The translations under genes and the position numbers were made by a program. The notes beneath the pieces were generated by a model that saw nothing but the letters and a program-made list of their open reading frames with translations, did not search any database and was not told where the DNA came from. Of a DNA stretch of 40,344 nucleotides, positions 25,968 through 33,971 are shown one piece after another. The stretch covers positions 1-40,344 of the forward strand of contig JAQUTL010000025.1 of NCBI GenBank assembly GCA_028709805.1, written 5' to 3'. Source of the DNA: Victivallaceae bacterium (GTDB taxonomy: Bacteria; Verrucomicrobiota; Lentisphaeria; Victivallales; Victivallaceae). Within the stretch, counting starts at the first letter, position 1, and every line of letters starts with the position of its first letter.

Positions 25968-26597
25968 TTACAGCATCTTAAGAATGTCGGCCGTGGCGAA
26001 GGAGCCGCAGGAAAGCATGTCAAAATTTATTTCCGCCGCATGATACGCGTCCATCCCCGGCGCGCCGGTGGCGTCCTTCGCAACATAGACCTCAAAGCCC
26101 TGCTCCACCAGATCGCGCATGTGGGACTCCACACAGATGTTGGAGTTCATGCCGCCGAGAATCAGTCTGGAGATGCCATACTTCCGCAGTTGCAGTGTCA
26201 GATCGTTGGTCTGCGGACCGAATATCTTGTGCGGACTCGCCACAATCGTGCGCGGAGAATCAAAAAACGGTTTGAATATTTCACAGAAGTCGGCTCCGCG
26301 TCCGTCCGCGACGCCGCCGGAGGGGGATTCCCGCCGGAACATTCCCATGGAATGCATCATCGCTTCGCCCTTGGTGAAGAACCGCCATTGGTCGTCATGC
26401 GGATAATAGTAATGCGGAGAGATGAAAACCAGATAGTCCTTGTCGCGGCAGGCTGTCAGCAGGGCAAGCAGGTTCTCCACCGTGTGGTTGTGTTCAAGAA
26501 CCTCTTTCACCAGCGGATAGCCGGCTCCGGATTCATGAAGAAATTCATTCTGCGGGTCAGTCAACACCAGCGCCGTTGTCTTTTTATCAAATTTCAT
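25968..26597 (-). CDS. Isochorismatase-like cysteine hydrolase
   Basis: This 209-residue enzyme of the isochorismatase/nicotinamidase superfamily has the catalytic triad visible as D14 (LVLTDPQNEF), K124 (VASPHKIFGPQTNDL) and C155 (GGMNSNICVESHMRDL). A cis-peptide-type GGM precedes the cysteine. The ATG at 26597 has GGAGG about 9 nt upstream; an in-frame ATG six codons earlier lacks a ribosome site. Members hydrolyse small amides, esters or vinyl ethers; the substrate is not predictable. It lies upstream of the ferritin-like gene, probably as one transcript. Confidence 0.9.
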   Translation of the reverse strand: MKFDKKTTALVLTDPQNEFLHESGAGYPLVKEVLEHNHTVENLLALLTACRDKDYLVFISPHYYYPHDDQWRFFTKGEAMMHSMGMFRRESPSGGVADGRGADFCEIFKPFFDSPRTIVASPHKIFGPQTNDLTLQLRKYGISRLILGGMNSNICVESHMRDLVEQGFEVYVAKDATGAPGMDAYHAAEINFDMLSCGSFATADILKML

Positions 26598-26744
26598 AAT
26601 TGCCGCCCTCCTCATTAACGGGTTTTCTCCGCCTCTTGTATTAAGATAGAACAGAGATTGTTGAAAATCAACTCAATCGAATAAAATATTTTCCGGTCGC
26701 TCTCGATCCGACCGACATCGGCGCGACGCCGCCGATAGAACCTT

Positions 26745-26897
26745 GAGACAAGAATCCCAACCGCTGAAACGCCGGAACCGCAGAGACAAACATCACGAAA
26801 GACAAACTATTGATTATATGACTGTTGCCGGTATTATAACTTTTGCGGCCGCTGACGTAAGACCGCGTTTTCAGCGTCAGATGTTTTTGCAACAACG
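26745..26897 (-). repeat. Imperfect palindromic repeat, copy 1
   Basis: This roughly 150-bp element begins 2 nt beyond the stop codon of the rhodanese gene. It aligns along its length with the element at 37051-37206: shared blocks include TTGCAAAAA at the gene-proximal end, a GAAAACGC / TTAAAAC block, and a GAAAGACAA...TATTG block in the centre. The two halves are also partly complementary to each other. It contains no open frame of note. Confidence 0.6.
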
Positions 26898-26898
26898 A

Positions 26899-27273
26899 CT
26901 ATTCCACCACCGGCAGCCCCAGCGTTTCCGCCGCGGCCTGCACCCCTCCCAGATTGCGGACATTGCCGTAACTGAGCGCGGACAGAACCGCGCCGGCGGC
27001 CTCGGCCCGCTTCCCGCTGCGGCAGTAGAGCACGATTTCGGCGTTTTTGTCTGCAACAGCATCGCCGATCATTTCACCGATCCGGTCATACGGCATCAGC
27101 CGCGCGTTCGGAAGATGGCCGGCGGCGTACTCGTCCCGGGTTCTGACATCGATAATCACCATATTTTCTGAATCCCTTCCCGGCGTTGCGCCGTCCGGCC
27201 CGTCGGAACACCCGGTCAACAGGATGGCCAGAACGGTTCCGGACAGAACGCATCGCATTATTGACACAACCAT
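26899..27273 (-). CDS. Rhodanese-domain lipoprotein
   Basis: This 124-residue envelope protein has an N-terminal lipoprotein signal (MRCVLSGTVLAILLTGC, lipobox LLTGC with C22 as the lipidated residue). A single rhodanese domain follows, with VIIDVRTRDEYAAGHLPNAR (about 39-58) and the active loop VLYCRSGKRAEAAG, in which C84 is the sulfur-carrying cysteine. The six-residue CRSGKR loop is the PspE-like sulfurtransferase form. GGAG lies 7 nt before the ATG. It is the last gene of the arsR / beta-lactamase-fold-DUF302 / rhodanese set and ends 2 nt from the palindromic repeat. Periplasmic persulfide or thiosulfate sulfur transfer is likely; the partner is unknown. Confidence 0.9.
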   Translation of the reverse strand: MVVSIMRCVLSGTVLAILLTGCSDGPDGATPGRDSENMVIIDVRTRDEYAAGHLPNARLMPYDRIGEMIGDAVADKNAEIVLYCRSGKRAEAAGAVLSALSYGNVRNLGGVQAAAETLGLPVVE

Positions 27274-27325
27274 TTTTCGACTCCGCCGGCCGCCGCACTT
27301 GCCGGCGGCCTTCAAATTTACCGAC

Positions 27326-28936
27326 TCAGTAGAGATTGGCGGCAGAATAGACCAGCTTTTCCAAAAGCTTCTGCATGCCGCCGACAATCTTTTTGTCAGT
27401 GATGCCGTACTTTTCCGCCGTTTGATCGATCTGCGGCGCAGTCACCCACACGCTGCCGCCGGCGTCCTGCCAGACCGCGATCCGGAGCGGAAGCTCCAGC
27501 GCCATCGCCGGATTCTCCTGCATCAGTTTGGTCCCGATCTCGGGAGAGCCGAAAATCAGCACCGTACTCGGCGCCAGCGTCAGATTGACTTCGCGGGCGT
27601 TGCCGGCATGATCGATTTTGGCAAAGACCGGAATATTCCGCTCTTTCAGCGCGTTTTCAAGCCTGACCACCGTCTGCGGCAGATCGAAAATACTTTCCTG
27701 CGTGTAAAACAGATTGTCGTCCACGCCGGAGGCGAGTTTATTGCCGAACGCCGACGCCACGCGTCTGGCCAGATTGGACAGGTCGACGCCCTCCTTGTTG
27801 CACATCAAGGTCACACAGACCAGTTCATCCGCCGCGGTGAACCGGCTCAAAAACGCGGAATATCCGGGAACCGATCCCTTAATGTCCATCAACCCCTTGT
27901 GGTGCTGGAACTGCCACCCGGCCATGGCCGGAACCACCTTGCCGCTGGCAAGCTTGGTCGGCTGATAAATCAGCGCACGGTTTTCCGGCTTCTGGATGAG
28001 GATGCCGCCGGCAAGTCCGATGTCCCAGGTGCTGACGTCTTCGGCCGAGGCCCAAATGTCGCTGAATCCCTTCAACGTGCCGGAATGCAGCGGCGGAGCA
28101 GCGCTCAGCCCGTCAGGAGTATTCATCGTTCCGACGGCCGGCTCGGCGGGGTCGATGTATTTCCCTTCGCGGGTGAACAGAACGTGACGGGGAGACTCCG
28201 GCGTCAGCTTCTCATTGGCCAACTTGGAGAAATCCTCCTGAAACACGGTGCGGCGCAGACCAAGATATTCGATCTGATTTACGGTCACAAAGTCGTGATA
28301 AGACTGTCCGGAGGTCTTTTCCACAACTTGAGCCAGAAGCAGAAAATTCGTGGCGCTCTGCCGAACATCGGTTCCCGGCTGGAAACTCAGCGGCGCCTCG
28401 GCCGCCAGCGCCACCAGCTCGCCGGGCGTAAAATCCTTTTGAAAGCTGAAGTTCCGATTGTCGCGGTAGTCGGCGATGCCGGACGAATGCTGAAGCAGCT
28501 GGAACACGGTGACGCCGCGCCACGCCTCCGGCAGATTGTCGAGATACTTCGATATCGGCGCGTCAAGCTCCAGCTTCCCGCGCTCGAACAACTGCATGAC
28601 CGCCACAGCATTGTAAGCCTGCGAGATCGGCCCGGCCGGCCAGATGGTTTTTGACGAGGCGAGCTGCCCGGTCTCCGCGTTGGCCACACCGTACCCGACC
28701 ACGCGCGGAATATACGGCGCCTGCACAATGGCCAGCGTCATTCCCGGAATGTCCTCCTTTGCCATGAACTCATAGATCATCCGGTCGATTGATTTGCCGA
28801 GATGTTCGACGCGGGCGTTGCCGCGTCCCTCCGTCGGGATAGTCAGCTTTTTCATTTGCACCTCCTCTGCTTGCGCGTTAAATAGAAAAGCTCCTCCGGC
28901 CACGGCCGCCCCGATCAACATACAGATTGGTCTCAT
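27326..28936 (-). CDS. Exported fusion of an inactive beta-lactamase-fold domain and DUF302
   Basis: This 536-residue protein has a signal peptide (1-23, ending FNAQA). Residues 45-395 follow the class C beta-lactamase/serine hydrolase fold closely (FERGKLELDAPISKYLDNLP, FQLLQHSSGIADY, KGSVPGYSAFL). The SxxK motif is lost: the position reads GPISQ, so Ser is P103 and Lys is Q106. The YxN motif reads QSA (193-195). A hydrolytic role is therefore unlikely; a binding role is inferred. Residues about 405-515 are a DUF302 domain (SPEIGTKLMQENPAMALELP, WQDAGGSVWVTAPQI), often linked to sulfur or redox genes. It stands between an arsR-type gene and a rhodanese lipoprotein gene, probably one operon. 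The ATG at 28936 has AAGGAG 11 nt upstream. Confidence 0.88.
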   Translation of the reverse strand: MRPICMLIGAAVAGGAFLFNAQAEEVQMKKLTIPTEGRGNARVEHLGKSIDRMIYEFMAKEDIPGMTLAIVQAPYIPRVVGYGVANAETGQLASSKTIWPAGPISQAYNAVAVMQLFERGKLELDAPISKYLDNLPEAWRGVTVFQLLQHSSGIADYRDNRNFSFQKDFTPGELVALAAEAPLSFQPGTDVRQSATNFLLLAQVVEKTSGQSYHDFVTVNQIEYLGLRRTVFQEDFSKLANEKLTPESPRHVLFTREGKYIDPAEPAVGTMNTPDGLSAAPPLHSGTLKGFSDIWASAEDVSTWDIGLAGGILIQKPENRALIYQPTKLASGKVVPAMAGWQFQHHKGLMDIKGSVPGYSAFLSRFTAADELVCVTLMCNKEGVDLSNLARRVASAFGNKLASGVDDNLFYTQESIFDLPQTVVRLENALKERNIPVFAKIDHAGNAREVNLTLAPSTVLIFGSPEIGTKLMQENPAMALELPLRIAVWQDAGGSVWVTAPQIDQTAEKYGITDKKIVGGMQKLLEKLVYSAANLY

Positions 28937-28954
28937 CCTGAAAGGTCTCCTTTG

Positions 28955-29290
28955 TCATTTTTGTTCAGACTTGCTACATGGAATATAGTTATGATGCTGC
29001 TCCATCACGGTCAGCAGCGGCCCCAATAAACTCGGCCGACAGATAAAATAGCAGTGTTTCGCCCCCCGGCCGCGACAATCGATCAATCCGGCGTCTTTCA
29101 AAATCCGCAACTGCTTGGAGAGGTTCGACTGCTCCAACCCCAATTTCAGCCCCGCCAGAGAAACACAACTCGGACCGTTATGCAAAAACTTCAGAATTTC
29201 AATCCTGGCCGGATTCGCCAGCGCCTTAAATACGTCAAGCTGATTGACCGCGTCGGTCATATCCAAAACCGCGTTCTCTTTCTCCTTCAT
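28955..29290 (-). CDS. ArsR-family transcriptional repressor
   Basis: This 111-residue winged-helix regulator reads QLDVFKALANPARIEILKFL, then a recognition region (SLAGLKLGLEQSNLSKQLRI) and wing (GLIDCRGRGAKHCYFICRPS). It lacks the ELCVCD metal box of SmtB/ArsR sensors; cysteines at CVSL, DCRG, HCYF, ICRP and near the C-terminus could sense thiols or reactive sulfur, which is an inference. AGGAG lies 9 nt before the ATG. It heads the operon with the beta-lactamase-fold/DUF302 and rhodanese genes, and overlapping palindromes upstream suggest autoregulation. Confidence 0.93.
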   Translation of the reverse strand: MKEKENAVLDMTDAVNQLDVFKALANPARIEILKFLHNGPSCVSLAGLKLGLEQSNLSKQLRILKDAGLIDCRGRGAKHCYFICRPSLLGPLLTVMEQHHNYIPCSKSEQK

Positions 29291-29324
29291 TGCAATATAC
29301 TCCTAAAATCAAAATTTTTCAAAA

Positions 29325-29368
29325 CGGAATATGACATATTAGTCATATTACAATATTAACATATTCCG
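29325..29368 (-). promoter_or_regulatory. Overlapping palindromes, candidate ArsR operator
   Basis: Two perfect inverted repeats share DNA: AATATGAC (29328-29335) with GTCATATT (29342-29349), 6-nt spacer, and CGGAATATG (29325-29333) with CATATTCCG (29360-29368). They lie 35-78 nt upstream of the arsR-type start codon. The inner one has the size and AT-rich symmetry of ArsR/SmtB sites. Confidence 0.65.
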
Positions 29369-29423
29369 CTTTTGGAATATTGCAAACCGTAAAACAGAAA
29401 AAGATCGTTTTTTGCTTTTAAAT

Positions 29424-29452
29424 TTGCAAATTATGGCAAATTAGAGTATAAT
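29424..29452 (+). promoter_or_regulatory. Sigma70-type promoter facing the decayed transposase
   Basis: TTGCAA (29424-29429) and a consensus TATAAT (29447-29452) are spaced by 17 nt, pointing rightward. The only thing downstream is the broken transposase at 29592, so this may be its old promoter or drive a short non-coding transcript. Confidence 0.6.
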
Positions 29453-29591
29453 GCTCACTTTTGTCAATGGCGGCATTACGCAGAAGCGGTCCCTCGTTGT
29501 GTTCCGGCATAAATTGTATTAAGCGGTGAGAAAATGATCTGATTTTCTTGAACAAATCGGTAACACTTTTTCCCAAAAGAAAGGTGTCATC

Positions 29592-29768
29592 ATGAAAGAT
29601 CATCCAATCAACGGGTCGAATCAATTGCAAATTCGCTATTAGGCGGCCGATAAACTCAGAGCTGCTAAGCTCTACCTCGAAGAAGGCTATACCCGCGAAC
29701 AACTGCACCTCCAACTGCATGTCAGCAAAAGCTGGTGAATCACCGGACGCTGGTTCTGTTGACGAATA
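29592..29768 (+). pseudogene. Decayed transposase N-terminal fragment
   Basis: From the ATG at 29592 the frame reads about 16 codons, stops at TAG (29640), then continues AADKLRAAKLYLEEGYTREQ and LHLQLHVSKSW to a TGA (29736), then ITGRWF to another stop. The middle part is the helix-turn-helix of IS3/IS481-type transposases (KLYLEEGY...VSKSW..RW). Three in-frame stops and no recognisable catalytic domain downstream mark it as a remnant. Confidence 0.65.
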
Positions 29769-30386
29769 GCTTCGATCTTGATGCCCAAACCATATTTGCG
29801 ACAATGGTTGGATCAATCATTCACCCAACCACCGGAGCCGTAACGTTTTCCGCTGTAATTTGCTTTTTAGGACAACAGGCTTGAAACAGGGTGGCTACTT
29901 TTGTTAATTGAAACAACGCGGAAGAAAATGAGGTGGCGCAATCAGGCGATTACGCCGTTTAGAAAATTGTTAGAACAGGCGTGTCACGCACCCTGTCCCA
30001 TTCTGGATCAGATGAATCGCTCTACTCATACCCCCCCAACATAGCCTATATAATATAAACTATATTGGGACGGAAGTAAAGCCGCATACTATTAATTATC
30101 GGAATCCTTATCGGACAAACAGCCACAAGAGTGCTAAATTAAGGATTTATTTCAACAATTTGCGAATCGGAAACAATTCGTTTTTGCGATTTTAAGGCAA
30201 CGGCAACCCGTCAGAATGCCGGGACGGGAAAGCCGGAATTGATCTGCAAATCGCGCCGTCCGTCCGGGTGATTTCGGACTTGTCCATGAACTGGAAAAAC
30301 GTTGATGCGCCGCCGTCAGCCGCATTCTGGAGGCAGATGAACGGCGCCAGCGTCCGGCCGTATTTTTTATTATTTATCCGGGAAAA
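29769..30386. other. Gene-free stretch beside the transposase remnant
   Basis: About 620 bp of lower GC than the neighbours, with no open frame supported by start, ribosome site and family. Short AT-rich symmetries (near 30045-30070) were seen, but no tRNA, terminator or insertion-sequence end could be defined. It is probably the worn remainder of the same insertion. Confidence 0.4.
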
Positions 30387-31580
30387 TCAGCGTTCGTCTT
30401 CGCCGCGCATTATCGCATATTCCAGACCGCGAATCTCCGCCAGCCCCTTCATCCGGCCGATCGCGGTATAGCCCGGATTCGCACACGGCGGCTTGGCCAG
30501 ATCGTCCATCATCGTGTGGCCGTGGTCGGGACGGAACGGGATCCGCCAGTCCTCCCGGCCGGCCGCCTGACGGCGCTTCTGCTCCGCGACCGCCAGCTTG
30601 ACCAGCGAGTACATGTCCACCACGCCCTCCAGATGATTGGCCTCGAAAAAGTCGCCGCCGGCCAGATGCTCGGTGCTCCTCAAATGGAGAAACGCCACGC
30701 GCGGAGCGCAGGATTTGAACATCGCGGTCACGTCGTTGTCCAGTCTTCCGGAAAAGCTGCCGGAACAGAAATTTACACAGTTCGCCGGCGAATCGACCGC
30801 CTTCAGCAGCCACTCAATGTCCGTCTTGGTGCTGAATATCCGCGGCAGACCGAGAATCGGCCGCGGCGGATCGTCCGGATGGATCGCCAGCTTCACTCCG
30901 GCCTCCTCCGCAACCGGAACCACCGCTTTCAGAAACAGACGGAGATTCTCCCGCAGTTCGTCGGCCCCGACGCCGGCGTAACGTGCCAGCATGCCGCGCA
31001 CCGCGTCAAGCGTAACGCCCTTGAATCCGGGAAAATTGTCGATGATGTTGCGGCACAGCGCTTCGCTGCCGGCCGCCGGCAATCCGGCAAAGTATTTTTC
31101 CGCCTCCTCGACCACCGCCGGCGGATAATCCGCCGCCGCGCCGTCGCGTTTCAAAATAAACAGCTCGAACACCGCGAATTCAAGCCGGTTGAAATACAGC
31201 GCTTCGCTGCCGTCGGGCAGACGGTAGCGCAGGTCGGTGCGTATCCAGTCAAGCACCGGCATGAAGTTGTAAACCACGGTGCGAATACCGCACGCGCCGA
31301 GATTGCGCAGACTTTCGCGGTAGTTCTCAATATGCCGGAGAAAGTCGCCGGAACGCAGTTTTACATCCTCGTGAACCGGCAGGCTTTCAACCACATTCCA
31401 GAACAGTCCGGCGGCGTCCACTTCGGCCGACCGCTTCTCAATCTCACCGCGACTCCACACTTCGCCGTACGGAATGTGATGAAGACTGGTCACCACCCCC
31501 TCCGCTCCGGCCTGACGGATAAACGACAGCGGAACCCGGTCATCCGGGCCGTACCAGCGCATCGACGGTTCCATAAACAT
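30387..31580 (-). CDS. uxuA: Mannonate dehydratase
   Basis: This 397-residue enzyme converts D-mannonate to 2-keto-3-deoxygluconate in hexuronate breakdown. UxuA marks along the sequence are the start MRWYGPDDRVPLSFIRQAGA, VTSLHHIPYGEVW, TVVYNFMPVLDWIRTDLRY, the metal-site region KLAIHPDDPPRPILGLPRI, VNFCSGSF, FLHLRSTEH, and the C-terminal FRPDHGHTMMDD and GYTAIGRMKGLAEIRGLE. Length and order match the family. It begins 3 nt after the stop of the SDR oxidoreductase gene, with a G-rich ribosome site inside that gene, so the two are translationally linked. Confidence 0.97.
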   Translation of the reverse strand: MFMEPSMRWYGPDDRVPLSFIRQAGAEGVVTSLHHIPYGEVWSRGEIEKRSAEVDAAGLFWNVVESLPVHEDVKLRSGDFLRHIENYRESLRNLGACGIRTVVYNFMPVLDWIRTDLRYRLPDGSEALYFNRLEFAVFELFILKRDGAAADYPPAVVEEAEKYFAGLPAAGSEALCRNIIDNFPGFKGVTLDAVRGMLARYAGVGADELRENLRLFLKAVVPVAEEAGVKLAIHPDDPPRPILGLPRIFSTKTDIEWLLKAVDSPANCVNFCSGSFSGRLDNDVTAMFKSCAPRVAFLHLRSTEHLAGGDFFEANHLEGVVDMYSLVKLAVAEQKRRQAAGREDWRIPFRPDHGHTMMDDLAKPPCANPGYTAIGRMKGLAEIRGLEYAIMRGEDER

Positions 31581-31583
31581 AGT

Positions 31584-32381
31584 CTACACCCCCGAAAAGG
31601 CCGAAAATCCGCCGTCAACCGGAATAATCGTTCCGGTGACGAATTTCGCGGCGTCGCTGACCAGATAGTGAATGCAGCCGAGTATCTCCTCCGGCACCCC
31701 GAACCGGCGCAGCGGAGTCTTGCGGATCACGTCGTTCCCGCGTTCAGTGTAGCCGCCGTCCGGGGTGGTCAGCAGCGCACGGTTCTGGTTGGTCACAAAG
31801 AAGCCGGGAGCGATTGCGTTGACCCGTATTTTTGCTCCGAACTTCACAGCCAGTTCAACCGCCAGAAACCGGGTGAGATTGTCGATTCCGGCCTTGGCGT
31901 TGCCGTATCCCATGACCCGGGTCAGCGGCTGGGTGGCCGCCATACTCGAAAAATTGACGATCGCGCCGCCGGAAACCTGACGGGTCATCGGTTTGGAAAA
32001 CACCAGCGTCGGCAGCAGCGTGCCTTTGAGATTCAGGTCGAGAACCTTTGAATAGTCCTCGAGTTTGATGTCATAAAGCGTCTGGTCCGGCCCGATGGTG
32101 GCGCCCGGCATGTTGCCGCCCGCGCCGTTGAACAGCATGTCCACCCGACCGAATTTTTCCAGCACCGCTGAGCAGACATCGGCAAGGTTTTCTTCGTCCA
32201 GCACATTGCAGCCGAAGCCGGTTATGCCGGAGCCAAGTCCGGTCACCGCCGACTCGCGCAGATCCAGCGCCGCCACATGGCAGCCCTGTTCGGCCAAATA
32301 CTTTGCCACGGTTCCAGCCAGCACGCCGCCGGCGCCGGTGACCACCGCCACTTTTCCGGAAATGTCAAAAAGATTGTTCAT
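31584..32381 (-). CDS. SDR-family D-mannonate oxidoreductase / fructuronate reductase
   Basis: This 265-residue short-chain dehydrogenase has the NAD(P) loop TGAGGVLAG (15-23), LFNGAGGNMPGATI, the catalytic S145 (VNFSSMAA) and Y159/K163 (YGNAKAG), and the closing VDGGFSAF. The insert after the NGAGG motif and the place beside uxuA match the SDR-type mannonate oxidoreductase (Bacillus YjmF type) that interconverts fructuronate and mannonate. The ATG at 32381 has GGAAGG 6 nt upstream; a TTG two codons earlier is unlikely. It is the first gene of the two-gene operon with uxuA, read from a good promoter. Confidence 0.92.
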   Translation of the reverse strand: MNNLFDISGKVAVVTGAGGVLAGTVAKYLAEQGCHVAALDLRESAVTGLGSGITGFGCNVLDEENLADVCSAVLEKFGRVDMLFNGAGGNMPGATIGPDQTLYDIKLEDYSKVLDLNLKGTLLPTLVFSKPMTRQVSGGAIVNFSSMAATQPLTRVMGYGNAKAGIDNLTRFLAVELAVKFGAKIRVNAIAPGFFVTNQNRALLTTPDGGYTERGNDVIRKTPLRRFGVPEEILGCIHYLVSDAAKFVTGTIIPVDGGFSAFSGV

Positions 32382-32410
32382 GTTCAACCTTCCACTTTGT
32401 TAATAAAGTT

Positions 32411-32439
32411 AATATAGATGCAATATGTCGCAGATTCAA
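32411..32439 (-). promoter_or_regulatory. Promoter of the SDR-uxuA operon
   Basis: On the minus strand TTGAAT (32434-32439) and TATATT (32411-32416) are separated by exactly 17 nt, about 30 nt upstream of the SDR start codon. Confidence 0.7.
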
Positions 32440-32479
32440 GCCGGAACGGCAAAAAAAATATGAAAAACTACCGTCGGAC

Positions 32480-32507
32480 TTGCCAAAACTGTAAAATGTT
32501 ATATATT
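32480..32507 (+). promoter_or_regulatory. Promoter of the ROK-nagA operon
   Basis: TTGCCA (32480-32485) and TATATT (32502-32507) are separated by 16 nt, about 48 nt upstream of the ROK-family start codon. It is back-to-back with the SDR-uxuA promoter. Confidence 0.65.
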
Positions 32508-32554
32508 ATTTCCGTGTGGACAGAAATACAATAACCAGCAAGGAGTTTGTGAAA

Positions 32555-33949
32555 ATGAATTTCGCCGTCAACCCCAAAATCCGTCCCGAACTCGACCCCG
32601 AATTCGTGCCGGCAGTGCTTTGGAACCGCGCCTATCGCGCCGAAGTTGCAAAATGTTCCGCCCGTCAGGACATCGTTATCGCGCTGCGCCGCAGCAACGG
32701 CACCGTGTCGACTATGGCAACCACAATTTTCCCGCATGAAGGCGAATACGCCGCCGCCAACATCAAGTATGTTGAGCGTCTGGTCAAGTTCCTGCTCTGG
32801 ATGAAGGGCGGCTACGAAGTGACGATCGCCGGCTGCGAAGCGCTGGCCAACGACCTCGCCAAAATATACAGCGAAGACGGCGAGCGCTCATTCGACCACA
32901 ACATCATGGGCATGGTCATCTACGGCAAGCCGTTCGCCATCAAGAGCTGCACTCTGGCCGACGCGCCGCGCAGCCACGAAATTCAGGTCAAGCTCGGCGG
33001 CCACCTCGACGGCTGCCGCATCGGCTTTGACCTCGGCGGCTCGGACCGCAAATGCGCCGCGGTGATCGACGGCAAGGTGGTTCACACCGAGGAAGTCGAA
33101 TGGAATCCCTATTTTGAGAAGGATCCGGAATATCATCGTCAGGGCATCCGCGACTCAATCAAGCGCGCCGCCGCCAAGCTCCCGCGTGTGGACGCCATCG
33201 GCGGTTCCGCCGCCGGCGTTTATGTGAACAGTCAGCCCCGCCTCGCCTCGCTTTTCCGCGGGATCAGCAAGGACGACTTCGCCAAATACATTGTCAATAT
33301 TTTCGATGAAATTCAGGCCGAATACAATGTTCCGCTGATCGTGGCCAATGACGGCGAAGTGACCGCTCTGGCCGGCGCCATGAGCATGAACGCCACCGGA
33401 GTGCTCGGACTTTCCATGGGCACCAGTCAGGCGGTCGGCTACGTCAACGTCGAGGGCAACATCACCGACTGGCTCAACGAACTGGCTTTCGCCCCGGTCG
33501 ATTACCGTGACAACGCTCCGGTTGACGAGTGGTCAGGCGACATCGGCTGCGGCGCCCAGTATTTCTCCCAGCAGGGCGTGGCTCGTCTGGCGCCGTTCGC
33601 CGGGCTTAACTTCCCGTCTGAGATGAAGTTTCCGGAGCGTCTGGTCAAGGTTCAGGAGCTGATGAAGCAGGGCGACCAGAACGCCGCCGCCATCTACCGC
33701 ACCATCGGCACCTGCTTCGGCTATGCCATCGCCCATTACGCCGATTTCTACGACATCCGCAATCTGCTGATCCTCGGCCGCGTCACCTCCGGCGACGGCG
33801 GACAGATCATTCTTGACGAGGCCCGCAAGGTTCTGGACGTGGAGTTCCCCGAACTCTCCGCCAAGATCACCTTCCGCACTCCGGACGAAAAGTTCAAGCG
33901 GCACGGCCAGGCGGTGATCGCCGCAAGTCTGCCCGAACTTGCCAAATAA
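32555..33949 (+). CDS. ROK-family sugar kinase-like protein with N-terminal extension
   Basis: This 464-residue protein has its ROK fold starting only near residue 155, at IGFDLGGSDRKCAAVI (phosphate-1 loop, normally DLGGTK). AIGGSAAGVYVN, LIVANDGEVTALAGAM (in the catalytic-Asp region) and LGLSMGTSQAVGYV (phosphate-2) follow. The usual ROK zinc signature with its cysteine cluster is not seen; the equivalent region reads EWSGDIGCGAQYF. About 150 extra residues precede the kinase core. The ATG at 32555 has AAGGAG 9 nt upstream. It lies 22 nt before nagA, so a role in GlcNAc or related amino-sugar phosphorylation is likely but not proven. Confidence 0.85.
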   Translation: MNFAVNPKIRPELDPEFVPAVLWNRAYRAEVAKCSARQDIVIALRRSNGTVSTMATTIFPHEGEYAAANIKYVERLVKFLLWMKGGYEVTIAGCEALANDLAKIYSEDGERSFDHNIMGMVIYGKPFAIKSCTLADAPRSHEIQVKLGGHLDGCRIGFDLGGSDRKCAAVIDGKVVHTEEVEWNPYFEKDPEYHRQGIRDSIKRAAAKLPRVDAIGGSAAGVYVNSQPRLASLFRGISKDDFAKYIVNIFDEIQAEYNVPLIVANDGEVTALAGAMSMNATGVLGLSMGTSQAVGYVNVEGNITDWLNELAFAPVDYRDNAPVDEWSGDIGCGAQYFSQQGVARLAPFAGLNFPSEMKFPERLVKVQELMKQGDQNAAAIYRTIGTCFGYAIAHYADFYDIRNLLILGRVTSGDGGQIILDEARKVLDVEFPELSAKITFRTPDEKFKRHGQAVIAASLPELAK

Positions 33950-33971
33950 TACCAGAAAGGCTTTTCCCAAA

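Noticed and set aside
27047..28654. 535-residue plus-strand frame
   Set aside because: Antisense shadow of the beta-lactamase-fold/DUF302 and rhodanese genes; no ribosome site or domain.
30516..32051. 511-residue plus-strand frame across uxuA and the SDR gene
   Set aside because: Antisense to two confidently identified enzymes; composition is Arg/His-rich with no family match, a common shadow in GC-rich DNA.
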